Shown here: positions 14,762 through 24,037 of the stretch, one piece after another | Position numbering within the stretch: the stretch's first letter is position 1 | How the letters are laid out: every line of letters starts with the position of its first letter | Assembly (NCBI GenBank): GCA_910583785.1 | Contig: CAJTZK010000003.1 | Coordinates: 186,001 to 250,000 of the forward strand | Source of the DNA: an uncultured Oscillibacter sp. | Lineage (GTDB): Bacteria > Bacillota > Clostridia > Oscillospirales > Oscillospiraceae | DNA: 64,000 nt | Reading direction: 5' to 3' | Translations under genes and position numbers: made by a program | The notes under the pieces: generated by a model | Database searches by the model: none | What the model was told of the DNA's origin: nothing | The model's input: the letters and a program-made list of their open reading frames with translations, nothing else

Positions 14762-15904
14762 ATGGATTTTCATCTTTCCAATGAGCAATTGATGCTCCGT
14801 AAGATGTACCGTGAGTTTGCCGAGAACGAGGTCAAGCCCCTGGCCGAGGAGATCGACGAGGAAGAGCGCTTCCCCATGGAAACCGTGGAGAAGATGGCGA
14901 AGCTGGGCATGATGGGCATTTACTTCCCCAAGGAGTACGGCGGCGCCGGCGGCGACGTTCTCTCCTATGCCATGTGCGTGGAAGAGCTGGCCAAGGTCTG
15001 CGGCACCACCGCCGTCATCGTCTCCGCCCATACCTCCCTGTGCTGCGCCCCCATCTTTGAGCACGGCACCGAGGAGCAGAAGAAAAAGTATCTGCCCGAC
15101 CTGCTCTCCGGCAAGAAGATCGGCGCCTTCGGCCTGACCGAGCCCAACGCCGGAACCGACGCCTCCGGCCAGCAGACCACCGCCGTGCTGGAGGGCGACC
15201 ACTATGTCCTCAACGGCTCCAAGTGCTTCATCACCAACGGAAACGTGGCGGACACCTTTGTGGTCATGGCCATGACCGACAAGTCCAAGGGAAACCACGG
15301 CATCTCCGCTTTCATCGTGGAAAAGGGCTTCCCCGGCTTCTCCACCGGCAAGCACGAGAAGAAAATGGGCATCCGGGGCTCCTCTACCTGCGATTTGATC
15401 TTTGAGGACTGCATCGTTCCCAAGGAGAACCTGCTGGGCAAAGAGGGCAAGGGCTTCAAGATCGCCATGATGACCCTGGACGGCGGCCGTATCGGCATCG
15501 CGGCTCAGGCCCTGGGCCTGGGCGAGGGCGCGGTGAACGAGGCCGTGAAGTACACCCAGGAGCGCGTCCAGTTCGGCCGCCGCCTGAGCCAGTTCCAGAA
15601 CACCCAGTTCCAGCTGGCCGACATGCACTGCCGCATGCAGGCCGCCCAGTACCTGGTCTACGCCGCCGCCTGCAAGAAGCAGCTGCACGAGGACTATTCC
15701 ATGGACGCCTCCATGGCGAAGCTCTTCGCCGCCGAGGCCGCGTCCGATGTGACCCGCCGGGCCGTCCAGCTCTTCGGCGGCTATGGCTACACCCGCGAGT
15801 ATCCCGTGGAGCGCATGATGCGGGACGCCAAGATCACCGAGATTTACGAGGGTACATCCGAGGTCCAGCGCATGGTCATTTCCAGCCGCCTGGGCGTGAA
15901 ATAA
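14762..15904 (+). CDS. bcd: Butyryl-CoA dehydrogenase (acyl-CoA dehydrogenase)
   Basis: The 380-aa flavoprotein reduces crotonyl-CoA to butyryl-CoA. Motifs: FGLTEPNAGTDASGQQTTA around residues 121-139 (FAD/substrate loop), KMGIRGSSTCDL, and the C-terminal QLFGGYGYTREYPVERMMRDAKITEIYEGTSEVQ region, whose YEGT glutamate is the catalytic base of the family. It lies directly before etfB and etfA, and with them should form the Bcd-EtfAB complex that couples crotonyl-CoA reduction to ferredoxin reduction by electron bifurcation. Confidence 0.97.
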   Translation: MDFHLSNEQLMLRKMYREFAENEVKPLAEEIDEEERFPMETVEKMAKLGMMGIYFPKEYGGAGGDVLSYAMCVEELAKVCGTTAVIVSAHTSLCCAPIFEHGTEEQKKKYLPDLLSGKKIGAFGLTEPNAGTDASGQQTTAVLEGDHYVLNGSKCFITNGNVADTFVVMAMTDKSKGNHGISAFIVEKGFPGFSTGKHEKKMGIRGSSTCDLIFEDCIVPKENLLGKEGKGFKIAMMTLDGGRIGIAAQALGLGEGAVNEAVKYTQERVQFGRRLSQFQNTQFQLADMHCRMQAAQYLVYAAACKKQLHEDYSMDASMAKLFAAEAASDVTRRAVQLFGGYGYTREYPVERMMRDAKITEIYEGTSEVQRMVISSRLGVK

Positions 15905-15923
15905 GAATAGGAGGTAAACGGTC

Positions 15924-16724
15924 ATGAAAATCATTGTTTCTATTAAGCAGGTTCCCGATACCTCCGGTAAGGTTGCGGTGAATCCCGATGGTACCCTGAA
16001 CCGCGCTTCCATGCAGACCATTACGAACCCCGATGATATGAACGCCCTGGAGGCCGCCCTGAAAATGAAGGACGCCACGGGCTGCAAGGTCATCGTGGTC
16101 ACCATGGGCCCGCCGCCCGCGGCTGGCATGCTCCGGGAAGCCCTGGCTATGGGCGCGGACGAGGCCATCCTGGTTTCCGCCCGGGAGTTCGGCGGTTCCG
16201 ACACCTACGCCACCTCCCAGATTCTCGCCGCGGCGGTGAACCGCATCGGCGTGGAAGCCGACGACATTGTCATGTGCGGCCGCCAGGCCATCGACGGCGA
16301 CACCGCCCAGGTGGGCCCCCAGATGGCGGAAAAGCTGCACCTGCCTCAGATCACCTATGCCGCCGACATTGCCAAGGAAGGCAATACCGTCACCGTCAAG
16401 CGGATGCTGGAAGACGGCTATATGACCATTAAGGCACAGACTCCCTGCCTGATCACCTGCATCAAGGAGCTGAACGAGCCCCGTTACATGAGCGTGGGCG
16501 GCGTGTTCGAGGCTTACAGCAAGCCCCTGACCACTTACGGCTACGAGGATTTGAAGGACGATCCCCTGATCGACGCCACCACCATCGGCCTGAAGGGCTC
16601 CCCCACCAACATCTTCAAGAGCTTCACGCCCCCCCAGAAGGGCGCCGGCATGATGCTGGAGGGTGCGGACAAGGCCACCTGCGAGAAGCTGGCGGGCATC
16701 CTGGCCGCCAAGCACATCATCTGA
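15924..16724 (+). CDS. etfB: Electron transfer flavoprotein, beta subunit
   Basis: The 266-aa subunit starts with MKIIVSIKQVPDT, the usual EtfB beginning, and has GADEAILVSAREFGGSDTYAT near residues 73-93 and the family signature VMCGRQAIDGDTAQVGPQMAEKL at about 115-137. AGGAGG lies in front of the ATG. Together with the following etfA it forms the electron carrier that hands electrons from NADH to butyryl-CoA dehydrogenase and ferredoxin. Confidence 0.97.
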   Translation: MKIIVSIKQVPDTSGKVAVNPDGTLNRASMQTITNPDDMNALEAALKMKDATGCKVIVVTMGPPPAAGMLREALAMGADEAILVSAREFGGSDTYATSQILAAAVNRIGVEADDIVMCGRQAIDGDTAQVGPQMAEKLHLPQITYAADIAKEGNTVTVKRMLEDGYMTIKAQTPCLITCIKELNEPRYMSVGGVFEAYSKPLTTYGYEDLKDDPLIDATTIGLKGSPTNIFKSFTPPQKGAGMMLEGADKATCEKLAGILAAKHII

Positions 16725-16743
16725 GAAGGGGGATAAAACGAAT

Positions 16744-17853
16744 ATGTCTACTTTCAATAGCGCGGATATCGCTGCCTTCAAGGACGTTTGGGTCTTCTGC
16801 GAGCAGCGCGAGGGCAAGCTGATGCCCACCGACTTCGAGCTGATTTCCAAGGGCCGGGACCTGGCCAACGAGCTGGGCGTGAACCTCTGCGGCCTCCTCC
16901 TGGGCGGCGAGGGCATTGAGGCCGCGGCCAAGGAGCTGGGCGGCTACGGCGCGGACAAGGTCTACGTCTGTGAGAGCCCGATGCTGTCCGTCTACAACAC
17001 GGACGCCTATGCCAAGGTCATCTGCGACGTCATTGAGGAGCTGAAGCCCGAGGCCTTCCTGATCGGCGCGACGAACATTGGCCGTGACCTGGCTCCCCGC
17101 TGCGCGGCCCGTCTGCACACCGGATTGTGCGCCGACTGCACCCACCTGGACATCGACGTGGCCAACTACATCCAGTTCCTGCGCGAGTCCTCCACCCTGG
17201 ACGTGGACAGCCAGAAGTGGGACATGGAGGACCGGAACCTGAAGATGACCCGTCCGGCCTTCGGCGGCCACCTGATGGCTACCATCATCTGCCCCCGCTT
17301 CCGCCCCTGCATGGCGACGGTGCGCCCGGGCGTCATGAAGAAGAACCCCTTCGACCAGGCCAAGGCCGACGCCTGCGTCATTGAAAAGCCCAGCTTCTCC
17401 CTGTCCGAGGCGGATGTGAAGACCGAGGTCACGGAAGTGGTCAAGGCGGCGAAGAAGCTGGTGGACCTCATCGGCGCGGACTTCATCGTGTCCGTGGGCC
17501 GCGGTATCAGCAAGGACGTCGAAGGCGGCATCAAGCTGGCCGAGGAGCTGGCTGCGGAGCTGGGCGGTGTCGTCGGCGGAAGCCGCGCCACCATCGACAG
17601 CGGCTGGCTGAGCGCGGATCACCAGGTGGGCCAGACGGGCAAGACGGTGCACCCGAAGGTGTACGTAGCCCTGGGCATCTCCGGCGCGATCCAGCACAAG
17701 GCCGGTATGCAGGACTCCGAGTGCATCATCGCGGTGAACAAAAACGACACGGCCCCCATCTTCGAGATTGCGGACTACGGCATCTGCGGCGACCTCTTCA
17801 AGGTGACCCCGCTGCTGACCGAAGCCATCCGGGCCGCCAAGGCCGCGAAGTGA
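16744..17853 (+). CDS. etfA: Electron transfer flavoprotein, alpha subunit
   Basis: The 369-aa subunit carries the C-terminal FAD-binding EtfA signature: VGGSRATIDSGWLSADHQVGQTGKTV, then YVALGISGAIQHKAGMQDSE and IIAVNKNDTAPIFEIADYGICGDL. The N-terminal domain begins KDVWVFCEQREGKL. The ATG at 16744 is used because AAGGGGG precedes it and the family start fits; a longer frame from 16663 overlaps etfB. It ends the operon and is followed by two hairpins. Confidence 0.97.
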   Translation: MSTFNSADIAAFKDVWVFCEQREGKLMPTDFELISKGRDLANELGVNLCGLLLGGEGIEAAAKELGGYGADKVYVCESPMLSVYNTDAYAKVICDVIEELKPEAFLIGATNIGRDLAPRCAARLHTGLCADCTHLDIDVANYIQFLRESSTLDVDSQKWDMEDRNLKMTRPAFGGHLMATIICPRFRPCMATVRPGVMKKNPFDQAKADACVIEKPSFSLSEADVKTEVTEVVKAAKKLVDLIGADFIVSVGRGISKDVEGGIKLAEELAAELGGVVGGSRATIDSGWLSADHQVGQTGKTVHPKVYVALGISGAIQHKAGMQDSECIIAVNKNDTAPIFEIADYGICGDLFKVTPLLTEAIRAAKAAK

Positions 17854-17875
17854 TACTTTCTTGAAAGAAAGTATC
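17852..17875 (+). terminator. Hairpin overlapping the etfA stop
   Basis: A perfect 9-bp stem GATACTTTC / GAAAGTATC with loop TTGAAA begins inside the TGA stop codon of etfA. It has no T run, so it is more likely an mRNA 3'-end or stability element than the main terminator. Confidence 0.5.
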
Positions 17876-17952
17876 CAAAGAACATTCGCGCGCTCCGGCA
17901 GTCTGGTGAGGAACCGGGCTGGAGCGGCGGCAACCAAGTCTCAGCGTAACAA

Positions 17953-17986
17953 AAGGCCGGAGGGCGTAAGCCCTTCGGCCTTTTTT
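17953..17986 (+). terminator. Terminator of the butyrate operon
   Basis: The stem AGGCCGGAGGGC / GCCCTTCGGCCT (loop GTAA) is followed by TTTTTT, a textbook intrinsic terminator about 100 bases past etfA. Confidence 0.9.
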
Positions 17987-18111
17987 ATGTTTGGCTTCCT
18001 GGGGCCATATGGGGGCGGGCCGCTGCACCTTCCTGCCCCGCAGGGGCCCGCGGAAAGGCAGGCGGGACAGGGCCAAGCCCCTTTAAGATATCCAGGAAAG
18101 CCGGAGGATTT

Positions 18112-20061
18112 TTAAAGCGTCTGGACCACGCAGCCGTAAGGCGGCAGCTTCACGCCCAGGGCCTCCGCCGCAAAGGCGTTGTGGTTCATCAGCAGGCGGA
18201 TTTTCTGCCCGGTACCGCCCCGGGTGACGATTTCCACGCCCTCGGGGGAGGGGGTGGTTTCCACTCCGCACTCCGCCAAAATGGTTTCCATCAGCCTGGC
18301 GGTGGTGCCTTCATCCAGGGAGCAGCCCAGGTAATAGACCGTGCCTGGCCCCTGCCGCCTCCGGGTGACGGCGGCAAACTCCCTGTAAAAGGGATCGCCG
18401 TAGCGGTAGAGGACCTCGGCGTCCCGGACCTCCAGCATGTCCCGGAAGACGCCGCCATAGCCGTCCGCTCCGGCAAAGGCGCCTTCGCCTGTGATGGGGA
18501 AGGCGTTTACCTCCTGGAGGCTCTCCGTCTCCGCTACGGTTACCCCGGCGAGCGCGGACCAGCCCACGGGCAGGGTCTCGCCAAAGAAGAGGTTGTTGTC
18601 CGGGTCCTTTACCCCGGCCCGGTAGGTGAGGACCAGCGTGCCCCCCTCCCGGATGAAGCGTTCCGCCTTGGACAGGAACTCCGGCTTGGTGATGGTGAGC
18701 TGGGGCAGGAGCACAATTTGATAGCCCTCCAGGCCTGCCTCTGACGGGATGACGTCCACGGGGACATTCACATCGTAAAAGGCCTTGTAGAGTTTTTTCA
18801 TCTCCCCGGGGCAGTCCAGCAGGAGGCTCTGGCGCTGAATGCGGAAGGAGGCCAGGGAGTCATAGTCGTAAACGATGGCTGCTTTGCTGTGAATGGGGGC
18901 CTCCAGGGCTTGGGCACAGGGGGAAACCTCCCGGAAGAAGCTCTGGACCTCGTAAAATTTCCGGCCCTTCCGGTTGTCTGCGTCTAAAATGCCGTAGCAA
19001 AATTGCTCCGCCCCCTTAAGCGCCCCCCGGTAGCGGAAGTACAGCAGGGCTTCGCAGCCGTGGGCCATGCCCTGCCAGGACCACAGCTTGGCCTGGTTCG
19101 GACGGGGGAGGTAGCCCGTAACATCGTGGCCCTGGGCTCCCATAATGGCCTCGGTAATCCAGAAATTCCGCCGTTTCAGTCCCCGGATATGGTCCAGGGC
19201 AAAGGCGGTTTCGTGGGGCGGGAGGGGCTCCTTCTGCCCGCCCCAGACAGGGTAATGGTTGTAGGCGGCCACATCCAGGCACTGGGCTGCCTGGGCGTAG
19301 TCCACGCTCTTATCCAGTCCGCCACCGGGGAAGTCGTGGATAATCACGGCCTCCGGGGCCAGTTCCCGGATCAGGCGGGCCTGGAAGTCCAGGAAGCCGC
19401 AGAGGGTTTGGCTGCGAAAGCGCTCCCAGTCCAGCCGGAGGGCTGGGTTATGGGTGGTAATGGTAGGGGCGGGCAGGGGGATTTCGTCAAAATCATTGTA
19501 CTCCTGGGACCAAAAGGCGGTCCCGTAAACGTGGTTGAGGCGGTGAATGTCCCCTCCGAATTTCCCCTGGAGGAACCGCTGGAATGCCTCCCGGCAATGG
19601 GGGCACCAGCAGAGGTCACTGCCCTCGTGGCCAATTTCGTTGTCGATCTGCCAGGCGGCGATTTGGGGTTCGTCTTTGTAGTGGCGCACCATGGCCCGGA
19701 TAATCTTTTCAGAATAGCCGTATAACGCCGGGCTGTTATAGCAGCAGACGTGGCGGCCCCCAAAAGCCCGGGGCTGCCCGTTCTCAAACTGGGAGAGGAT
19801 GTCTGGGCATTTTTTGGCCAGCCAGGCGGGAACCGCGGCTGTAGGCGTGCCCAGGATGACCTGGAGGCCCCGTTCCTTCGCCTTGGCGATGACGCGGTCA
19901 AAGAAAGAGAAATCGTACCGTCCCTCCTCGGGCTCCATCCAGTGCCAGGCGAACTCAGCGATCCGGATGGTGTTGCCGCCCAGTTCCCGGATGGTATCCA
20001 TGTCGGCCTCCATCCAGGCGGGGTCCCATTGCTCGGGGTAATAATCGACGCCAAGCAGCAT
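18112..20061 (-). CDS. Beta-galactosidase, glycoside hydrolase family 42
   Basis: The 649-aa retaining glycosidase has the GH42 opening LGVDYYPEQWDPAWME, acid/base Glu142 in IDNEIGHEGS and nucleophile Glu304 in WITEAIMGAQ. A zinc-type cysteine set is present: Cys106/Cys107 plus Cys151-X-Cys153-X2-Cys156. The trimerisation and C-terminal beta domains complete the usual length of 650-690 aa. No signal peptide is seen, so it acts in the cytoplasm on imported galacto-oligosaccharides. It starts 16 bases after the end of the ThyX gene with AAAGGAG upstream, so the two share a transcript although the functions are unrelated. Confidence 0.93.
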   Translation of the reverse strand: MLLGVDYYPEQWDPAWMEADMDTIRELGGNTIRIAEFAWHWMEPEEGRYDFSFFDRVIAKAKERGLQVILGTPTAAVPAWLAKKCPDILSQFENGQPRAFGGRHVCCYNSPALYGYSEKIIRAMVRHYKDEPQIAAWQIDNEIGHEGSDLCWCPHCREAFQRFLQGKFGGDIHRLNHVYGTAFWSQEYNDFDEIPLPAPTITTHNPALRLDWERFRSQTLCGFLDFQARLIRELAPEAVIIHDFPGGGLDKSVDYAQAAQCLDVAAYNHYPVWGGQKEPLPPHETAFALDHIRGLKRRNFWITEAIMGAQGHDVTGYLPRPNQAKLWSWQGMAHGCEALLYFRYRGALKGAEQFCYGILDADNRKGRKFYEVQSFFREVSPCAQALEAPIHSKAAIVYDYDSLASFRIQRQSLLLDCPGEMKKLYKAFYDVNVPVDVIPSEAGLEGYQIVLLPQLTITKPEFLSKAERFIREGGTLVLTYRAGVKDPDNNLFFGETLPVGWSALAGVTVAETESLQEVNAFPITGEGAFAGADGYGGVFRDMLEVRDAEVLYRYGDPFYREFAAVTRRRQGPGTVYYLGCSLDEGTTARLMETILAECGVETTPSPEGVEIVTRGGTGQKIRLLMNHNAFAAEALGVKLPPYGCVVQTL

Positions 20062-20077
20062 TGTACCGCTCCTTTCT

Positions 20078-21481
20078 TTAGAGGGAAACCAGACCGCGGG
20101 ACGCTTCCAGCCCGCCTCGTTGCTTGGCTTCCGAAAGCGTCCGGAAGCGCGCTAAAACCGCCTCCATCTGGCCACAGGACAGCCGCCCCTCGGGGCAGCG
20201 CCCGGTGGAAAAGCAGCTGGGCCCAAAGCGGCTGAAAAGCTCCGGGAAGCCGGGCTGGAGCTGCCGCAGCAGGTCCACGGCAATGTCCCGGATTTCCCAC
20301 TGGGCCCGGTTGCAGGACCGCAGGCGGATGAACCACTGGAGCTCCCGGGCGTTCATGGTGGTCATGACGTCCACCAGATTGCCGCTGAGGGCGAAATAAT
20401 AGTGGTACTTCTCCAGGATTGGGTGATTGCGGAGCTGGAGGACCAGGCCGCAGGCGGTTTTGACAGCCCCCTGGTACCGCTCCAGCAGGGCGGGAGCGGC
20501 GGCGATGGTGTCTGGGAGGATAACGCCGCTGTGGTCCACGCTTTGAATGGGGGGAATGACGATGGACTGCATCCGGTGCCGGACCAGGTGGGTGAGGCCG
20601 GAAAGGGTGACATGGGAGACGGCATAGGTATAGGCCAGCTGCTCCAGTTCCCGGGGACGCCGGGAATCCAGCAGGGCGCCCAGGCTGAAGGGCGTTTCCC
20701 CGCCGGGATGCTGGGTGCGCCAGGCGGCCTCCAGCAGTTTCCCGGGTTCCGCCGGGGCGTTCAGCAGGGCGACGGCCCCGGCCTCCCGCCGGGTGAGATA
20801 GACGGGGGAGGCGGAGGAACAGCGGAGAGGGAGGCCCCCTCCTGCGGGCGGGTCCCCGGCGGAGGGCTGGATTTCCGGCAGCAGGCAGGGAAAGCCCTCC
20901 TCCAGCTGCGCCGTGAGCTCGTCCGCCAGGCGCTGGAGTTCCGGGACGTCCCGGCCCCGGCCATAGCGGATTTCCCCCAGGAGGTGGCCTAGCTCCCGGG
21001 CGTTGAGGGTGCAGTAGAAATTGCTGTGGAAGGAGTAGGGCAGGAGGAACCGGGCGTCCTCCCGGGGAACCCCGGCCTCCAGCAGGTCTCCGTAGGCCTG
21101 GAAGAGCCCGTCCATGTAGCGGCGGTACAGGGCCAGGTCTTCCCCCTCCAGCTCCGGAGGGACATGATAGCCCAGACGGCTGAAATCCACGTAGCGCCGG
21201 GATTTGACGGTGAAGGAGGCCAGGCGGCATTCAATGAAAAACTGCTCCACGAAGACGGACACGTCCCGCAGGGCGATGGTAAACACGGCGTGCTCAATCA
21301 GGGACTTGTGGCCGGAGGCCAGTACCTTTTCAATGAGGGCCCGGTTTTTGGGATTCCCCCGGGCGTTTTCAAAAATTTCCTGGGCGTTCCCGGCGGTGGT
21401 GGAGATGCGGGCGGCGCTGGCGCAGACTTCCTCGCTGCCAGCGTTGCGGCTGATGATTTTGGCGTGCAGTTCCCGTTCCAT
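20078..21481 (-). CDS. thyX: Double-domain ThyX-like (flavin-dependent thymidylate synthase) protein
   Basis: ThyX makes dTMP from dUMP using FAD and methylene-tetrahydrofolate. This protein is 467 aa, about twice the usual 220-260. It contains two ThyX-like domains. The first (about 1-200) has ECRLASFTVKSRRYV at 84-98 where the RHRxxS motif is expected, then ARFLLPYSFHSNFY and NAREL. The second (about 225-450) has a true RHRMQSIVIPPIQS at 301-314, NARELQWFIRLRS and AQWEIRDIA. Only the second copy keeps the canonical RHR, so the first may be structural or regulatory, or contribute the other half of the shared active site. The ATG at 21481 follows AAAGGGG. Confidence 0.85.
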   Translation of the reverse strand: MERELHAKIISRNAGSEEVCASAARISTTAGNAQEIFENARGNPKNRALIEKVLASGHKSLIEHAVFTIALRDVSVFVEQFFIECRLASFTVKSRRYVDFSRLGYHVPPELEGEDLALYRRYMDGLFQAYGDLLEAGVPREDARFLLPYSFHSNFYCTLNARELGHLLGEIRYGRGRDVPELQRLADELTAQLEEGFPCLLPEIQPSAGDPPAGGGLPLRCSSASPVYLTRREAGAVALLNAPAEPGKLLEAAWRTQHPGGETPFSLGALLDSRRPRELEQLAYTYAVSHVTLSGLTHLVRHRMQSIVIPPIQSVDHSGVILPDTIAAAPALLERYQGAVKTACGLVLQLRNHPILEKYHYYFALSGNLVDVMTTMNARELQWFIRLRSCNRAQWEIRDIAVDLLRQLQPGFPELFSRFGPSCFSTGRCPEGRLSCGQMEAVLARFRTLSEAKQRGGLEASRGLVSL

Positions 21482-21564
21482 GTCGATACCCCTTTAGTAT
21501 GTTTCGATACCTGACTATACCACAAATCCGGCAGAAAATCCACACAATTCTTGCACCAGGGAGC

Positions 21565-21625
21565 GCCCGGCCGCGTATTTGACAGGCGGAACGCGGCGCA
21601 GGGCCGCCCCTGCGGGCTCAAAGCT
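21565..21625 (+). repeat. Dispersed intergenic repeat, copy 3 (diverged)
   Basis: GCGTATTTGACAGGCGGAAC is followed by GCGGCGCAGGGCCGCCCCTGCGGGC, matching the GC core and the A/T lead of copies 1 and 2 less closely. Confidence 0.5.
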
Positions 21626-21684
21626 CCGGACAGGGCGCTCCCCCTGCGCCCTGCCGGGCCGCCGGGGGTCTGGGAAATCTGCCG

Positions 21685-21713
21685 TTGAAGATTTACCCAG
21701 ACTGGGGTATACT
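21685..21713 (+). promoter_or_regulatory. Sigma-A promoter of the Suv3-like helicase gene
   Basis: TTGAAG and TATACT are spaced 17 bases apart, 46 bases before the start codon. Confidence 0.7.
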
Positions 21714-21758
21714 AAGAAGCGTCATCGGCATTTTTCGGGAATGGAAGGGGGGAGCGTC

Positions 21759-23996
21759 ATGTCCGGACGGACAGGTGGAAAGAGCTGGTCGGCCACGGTG
21801 CTGCGGAAACGGGGATGGACCAATGAGCTGATGAAACAGCTGCTGCCCAAGCCCCGCATCCTGATGTCCAACGGGCGCACCGTCCGCATGTGGAGCCAGG
21901 AGGAGGTACGCCGGGCGGAGAAGGACATCTCCTTCGCCCAGGCCCGGAGGGACCCGGAGCTGCGGGGGGCCGCCCTCCGGGCCGCCGCCCCCGGCGTGCG
22001 GCACGCCAGCCGCCTGCTGGCCATGGCCTGGGAGGAGGCGGAGAAGGACGGGTCCGCCCCCTGGCTGCTGGCAGGGCACTACCACGCCGCCATCCTGGCC
22101 CGCCTGGCCTCGGTGCCCCGGAGCCGGACCTTTGGCCAGGGCCAGGCCATCGGGCAGATGCGGGAGTTCTTGTCCCTGGAGGAGAACTGCACCGGGAAGC
22201 ACCTGGTGGCGGTGCTGAAAAACTTCCTCCGGGCGGTGCCCTGGATGGGGGAGTGCTCCAGCCATGCCCAGGCCCGGGCGGCCCTGGAGCGGTATCCCCA
22301 GGTGCTCCGGGGGGCCTCCGCCCAGGTGCTAGCGGAGTTCTCCGCCGCCCAGCCGGAGGCGGACCCGGAGGCCATTCTGAGGACGGAGGGCTTCCCCACG
22401 GCCCAGCTCTTCCAGGAGGGCCTGGGAGCGGTGTGGTCCGTGTGGTATGTGCCCCAGGCCATCCGCACCAGCCTCCGCCTGCTCATCGCCCTGAATCCCA
22501 AGGACGAGTACCCGGAGGCCCGGGCGATGTGCCGCCATTTCATCCTGCACCTGGGGGGCACCAACACCGGGAAGACCTATGCGGGTTTCCAGCGGCTGAG
22601 GCAGGCCCGCAGCGGCGTGTACCTGGCGCCCCTGCGCCTCCTGGCCCTGGAGGCCCAGGAGACGCTGCTGGAGGCGGGGGTGGATTGCAGCCTGACCACC
22701 GGGGAGGAGGAGGACTCCCGGGAGTGGGACACCCACACCGCCGCCACCGCCGAGAAGCTGGACATGCGGCGGCACTACGACGTGGCGGTCATCGATGAGT
22801 GCCAGATGATCGCCGACGGGCAGCGGGGCTACGCCTGGACCCGTGCCATCCTGGGCGTGCTGTCCCCGGAGGTCCATCTCTGCGCCGCCCCGGAGGCGGA
22901 GGACCTTCTGGTCCGCCTCATCGAGAGCTGCGGCGATACCTATGAGATAGAGCGCCACAAGCGGGCCACGCCGCTGGTTTGCATGACCCGCACCGTGGAC
23001 TACCACCGGGTCCAGCCGGGGGACGCCCTGATCACCTTTTCCAAGATTGGCGTCCTCAGCGTGGCGGAGGACCTGCGCCAGAGCGGGAAGGAGCCCGCCA
23101 TTATCTACGGGGCCCTGCCCTACTCTACCCGGAGGCGGCAGATGGAGGGCTTTTTAAACGGGGAGATGAAATACATTGTCTCCACCGATGCCATCGGCAT
23201 GGGGCTGAACCTGCCCATCCGGCGGATTATTTTCCTGGAGACGGAGAAATTTGACGGCGTGGAGCGCCGGGAGCTGAAGCCAGAGGAAATCCGCCAGATT
23301 GCCGGGCGGGCGGGCCGCTTTGGCATGTACAACCGGGGCTACGTGGGGGCCACGCAGGGCCTGCCCATCATCCGGGCGGGGCTGGAGGCGGACATTCCGC
23401 CCCTGGATTACGCCGTGGCGGGCTTTTCCGACCTGGTGCTCCAGGCGGAGTTCGATCTGCTGGAGGTATTGACGGAGTGGAACAAGATGCCCACGGTGGA
23501 ACCCTACCGGAAGCTGGACATCTCCCGGTATATCGCCCTGATCTCCAAGATGCGGGAGATGGGCTTCACCCTCACCCGGGAGCAGGAGCTCCGTGCGGCC
23601 AACATCCCCTTTGACGAGACGGAGGAGGCCCTGCGGGAGCTGTTCTTCGCCTTCCTGCGCCGCTGGCAGCAGGGGGAGGACATTGAGCAGCCCGGCCTCC
23701 CGGAGGGGGAGCCCACCTTGCCGGAGCTGGAGCTGTACTGCCGGAAGCTGGACCTTTACTATTCCTTTGCCAAGGCCTTCAGCTGCCCGGTGGACGAGGA
23801 GCGTCTCTACGACAGCCGGGAGGCGGCGGCGGACGAGATCAATGAGATCCTTCTCCACCGTCTGCGGAACAACATCCGCTTCTGCCAGGCCTGCGGGAAG
23901 GCCCTGCCCCTGTACCACCGGGGGCGGCTGTGCGACGAGTGCTACCAGCGGGAACGGAAGGACCGGGGCCAGCGGTTTGGGCGCCGGGACAGCTGA
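21759..23996 (+). CDS. Suv3-like DExH RNA helicase
   Basis: The 745-aa protein has a Suv3/YpfD-like helicase core: Walker A GGTNTGKT at residues 266-273, the DExH-box DECQ at 346-349, and helicase motif VI QIAGRAGRFG. After the core come a Suv3 C-terminal region (LISKMREMGFTLT) and a C-terminal zinc-ribbon-like CQACGKALPLYHRGRLCDEC. About 250 residues precede the ATPase core and have no recognised domain. Suv3 proteins unwind RNA for the degradosome in mitochondria and some bacteria. The start ATG at 21759 follows GGGGGGAG; the in-frame ATG at 21741 is an alternative. The gene is monocistronic with its own promoter and a terminator at 24000. Confidence 0.85.
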   Translation: MSGRTGGKSWSATVLRKRGWTNELMKQLLPKPRILMSNGRTVRMWSQEEVRRAEKDISFAQARRDPELRGAALRAAAPGVRHASRLLAMAWEEAEKDGSAPWLLAGHYHAAILARLASVPRSRTFGQGQAIGQMREFLSLEENCTGKHLVAVLKNFLRAVPWMGECSSHAQARAALERYPQVLRGASAQVLAEFSAAQPEADPEAILRTEGFPTAQLFQEGLGAVWSVWYVPQAIRTSLRLLIALNPKDEYPEARAMCRHFILHLGGTNTGKTYAGFQRLRQARSGVYLAPLRLLALEAQETLLEAGVDCSLTTGEEEDSREWDTHTAATAEKLDMRRHYDVAVIDECQMIADGQRGYAWTRAILGVLSPEVHLCAAPEAEDLLVRLIESCGDTYEIERHKRATPLVCMTRTVDYHRVQPGDALITFSKIGVLSVAEDLRQSGKEPAIIYGALPYSTRRRQMEGFLNGEMKYIVSTDAIGMGLNLPIRRIIFLETEKFDGVERRELKPEEIRQIAGRAGRFGMYNRGYVGATQGLPIIRAGLEADIPPLDYAVAGFSDLVLQAEFDLLEVLTEWNKMPTVEPYRKLDISRYIALISKMREMGFTLTREQELRAANIPFDETEEALRELFFAFLRRWQQGEDIEQPGLPEGEPTLPELELYCRKLDLYYSFAKAFSCPVDEERLYDSREAAADEINEILLHRLRNNIRFCQACGKALPLYHRGRLCDECYQRERKDRGQRFGRRDS

Positions 23997-23999
23997 ACA

Positions 24000-24029
24000 A
24001 AGGCGGAGCTGGCTGGGCAGCTCCGCCTT
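24000..24029. terminator. Bidirectional terminator
   Basis: AAGGCGGAGCT / AGCTCCGCCTT, an 11-bp perfect stem, lies between the convergent helicase and ribokinase genes. Confidence 0.8.
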
Positions 24030-24037
24030 CGTCTGTA

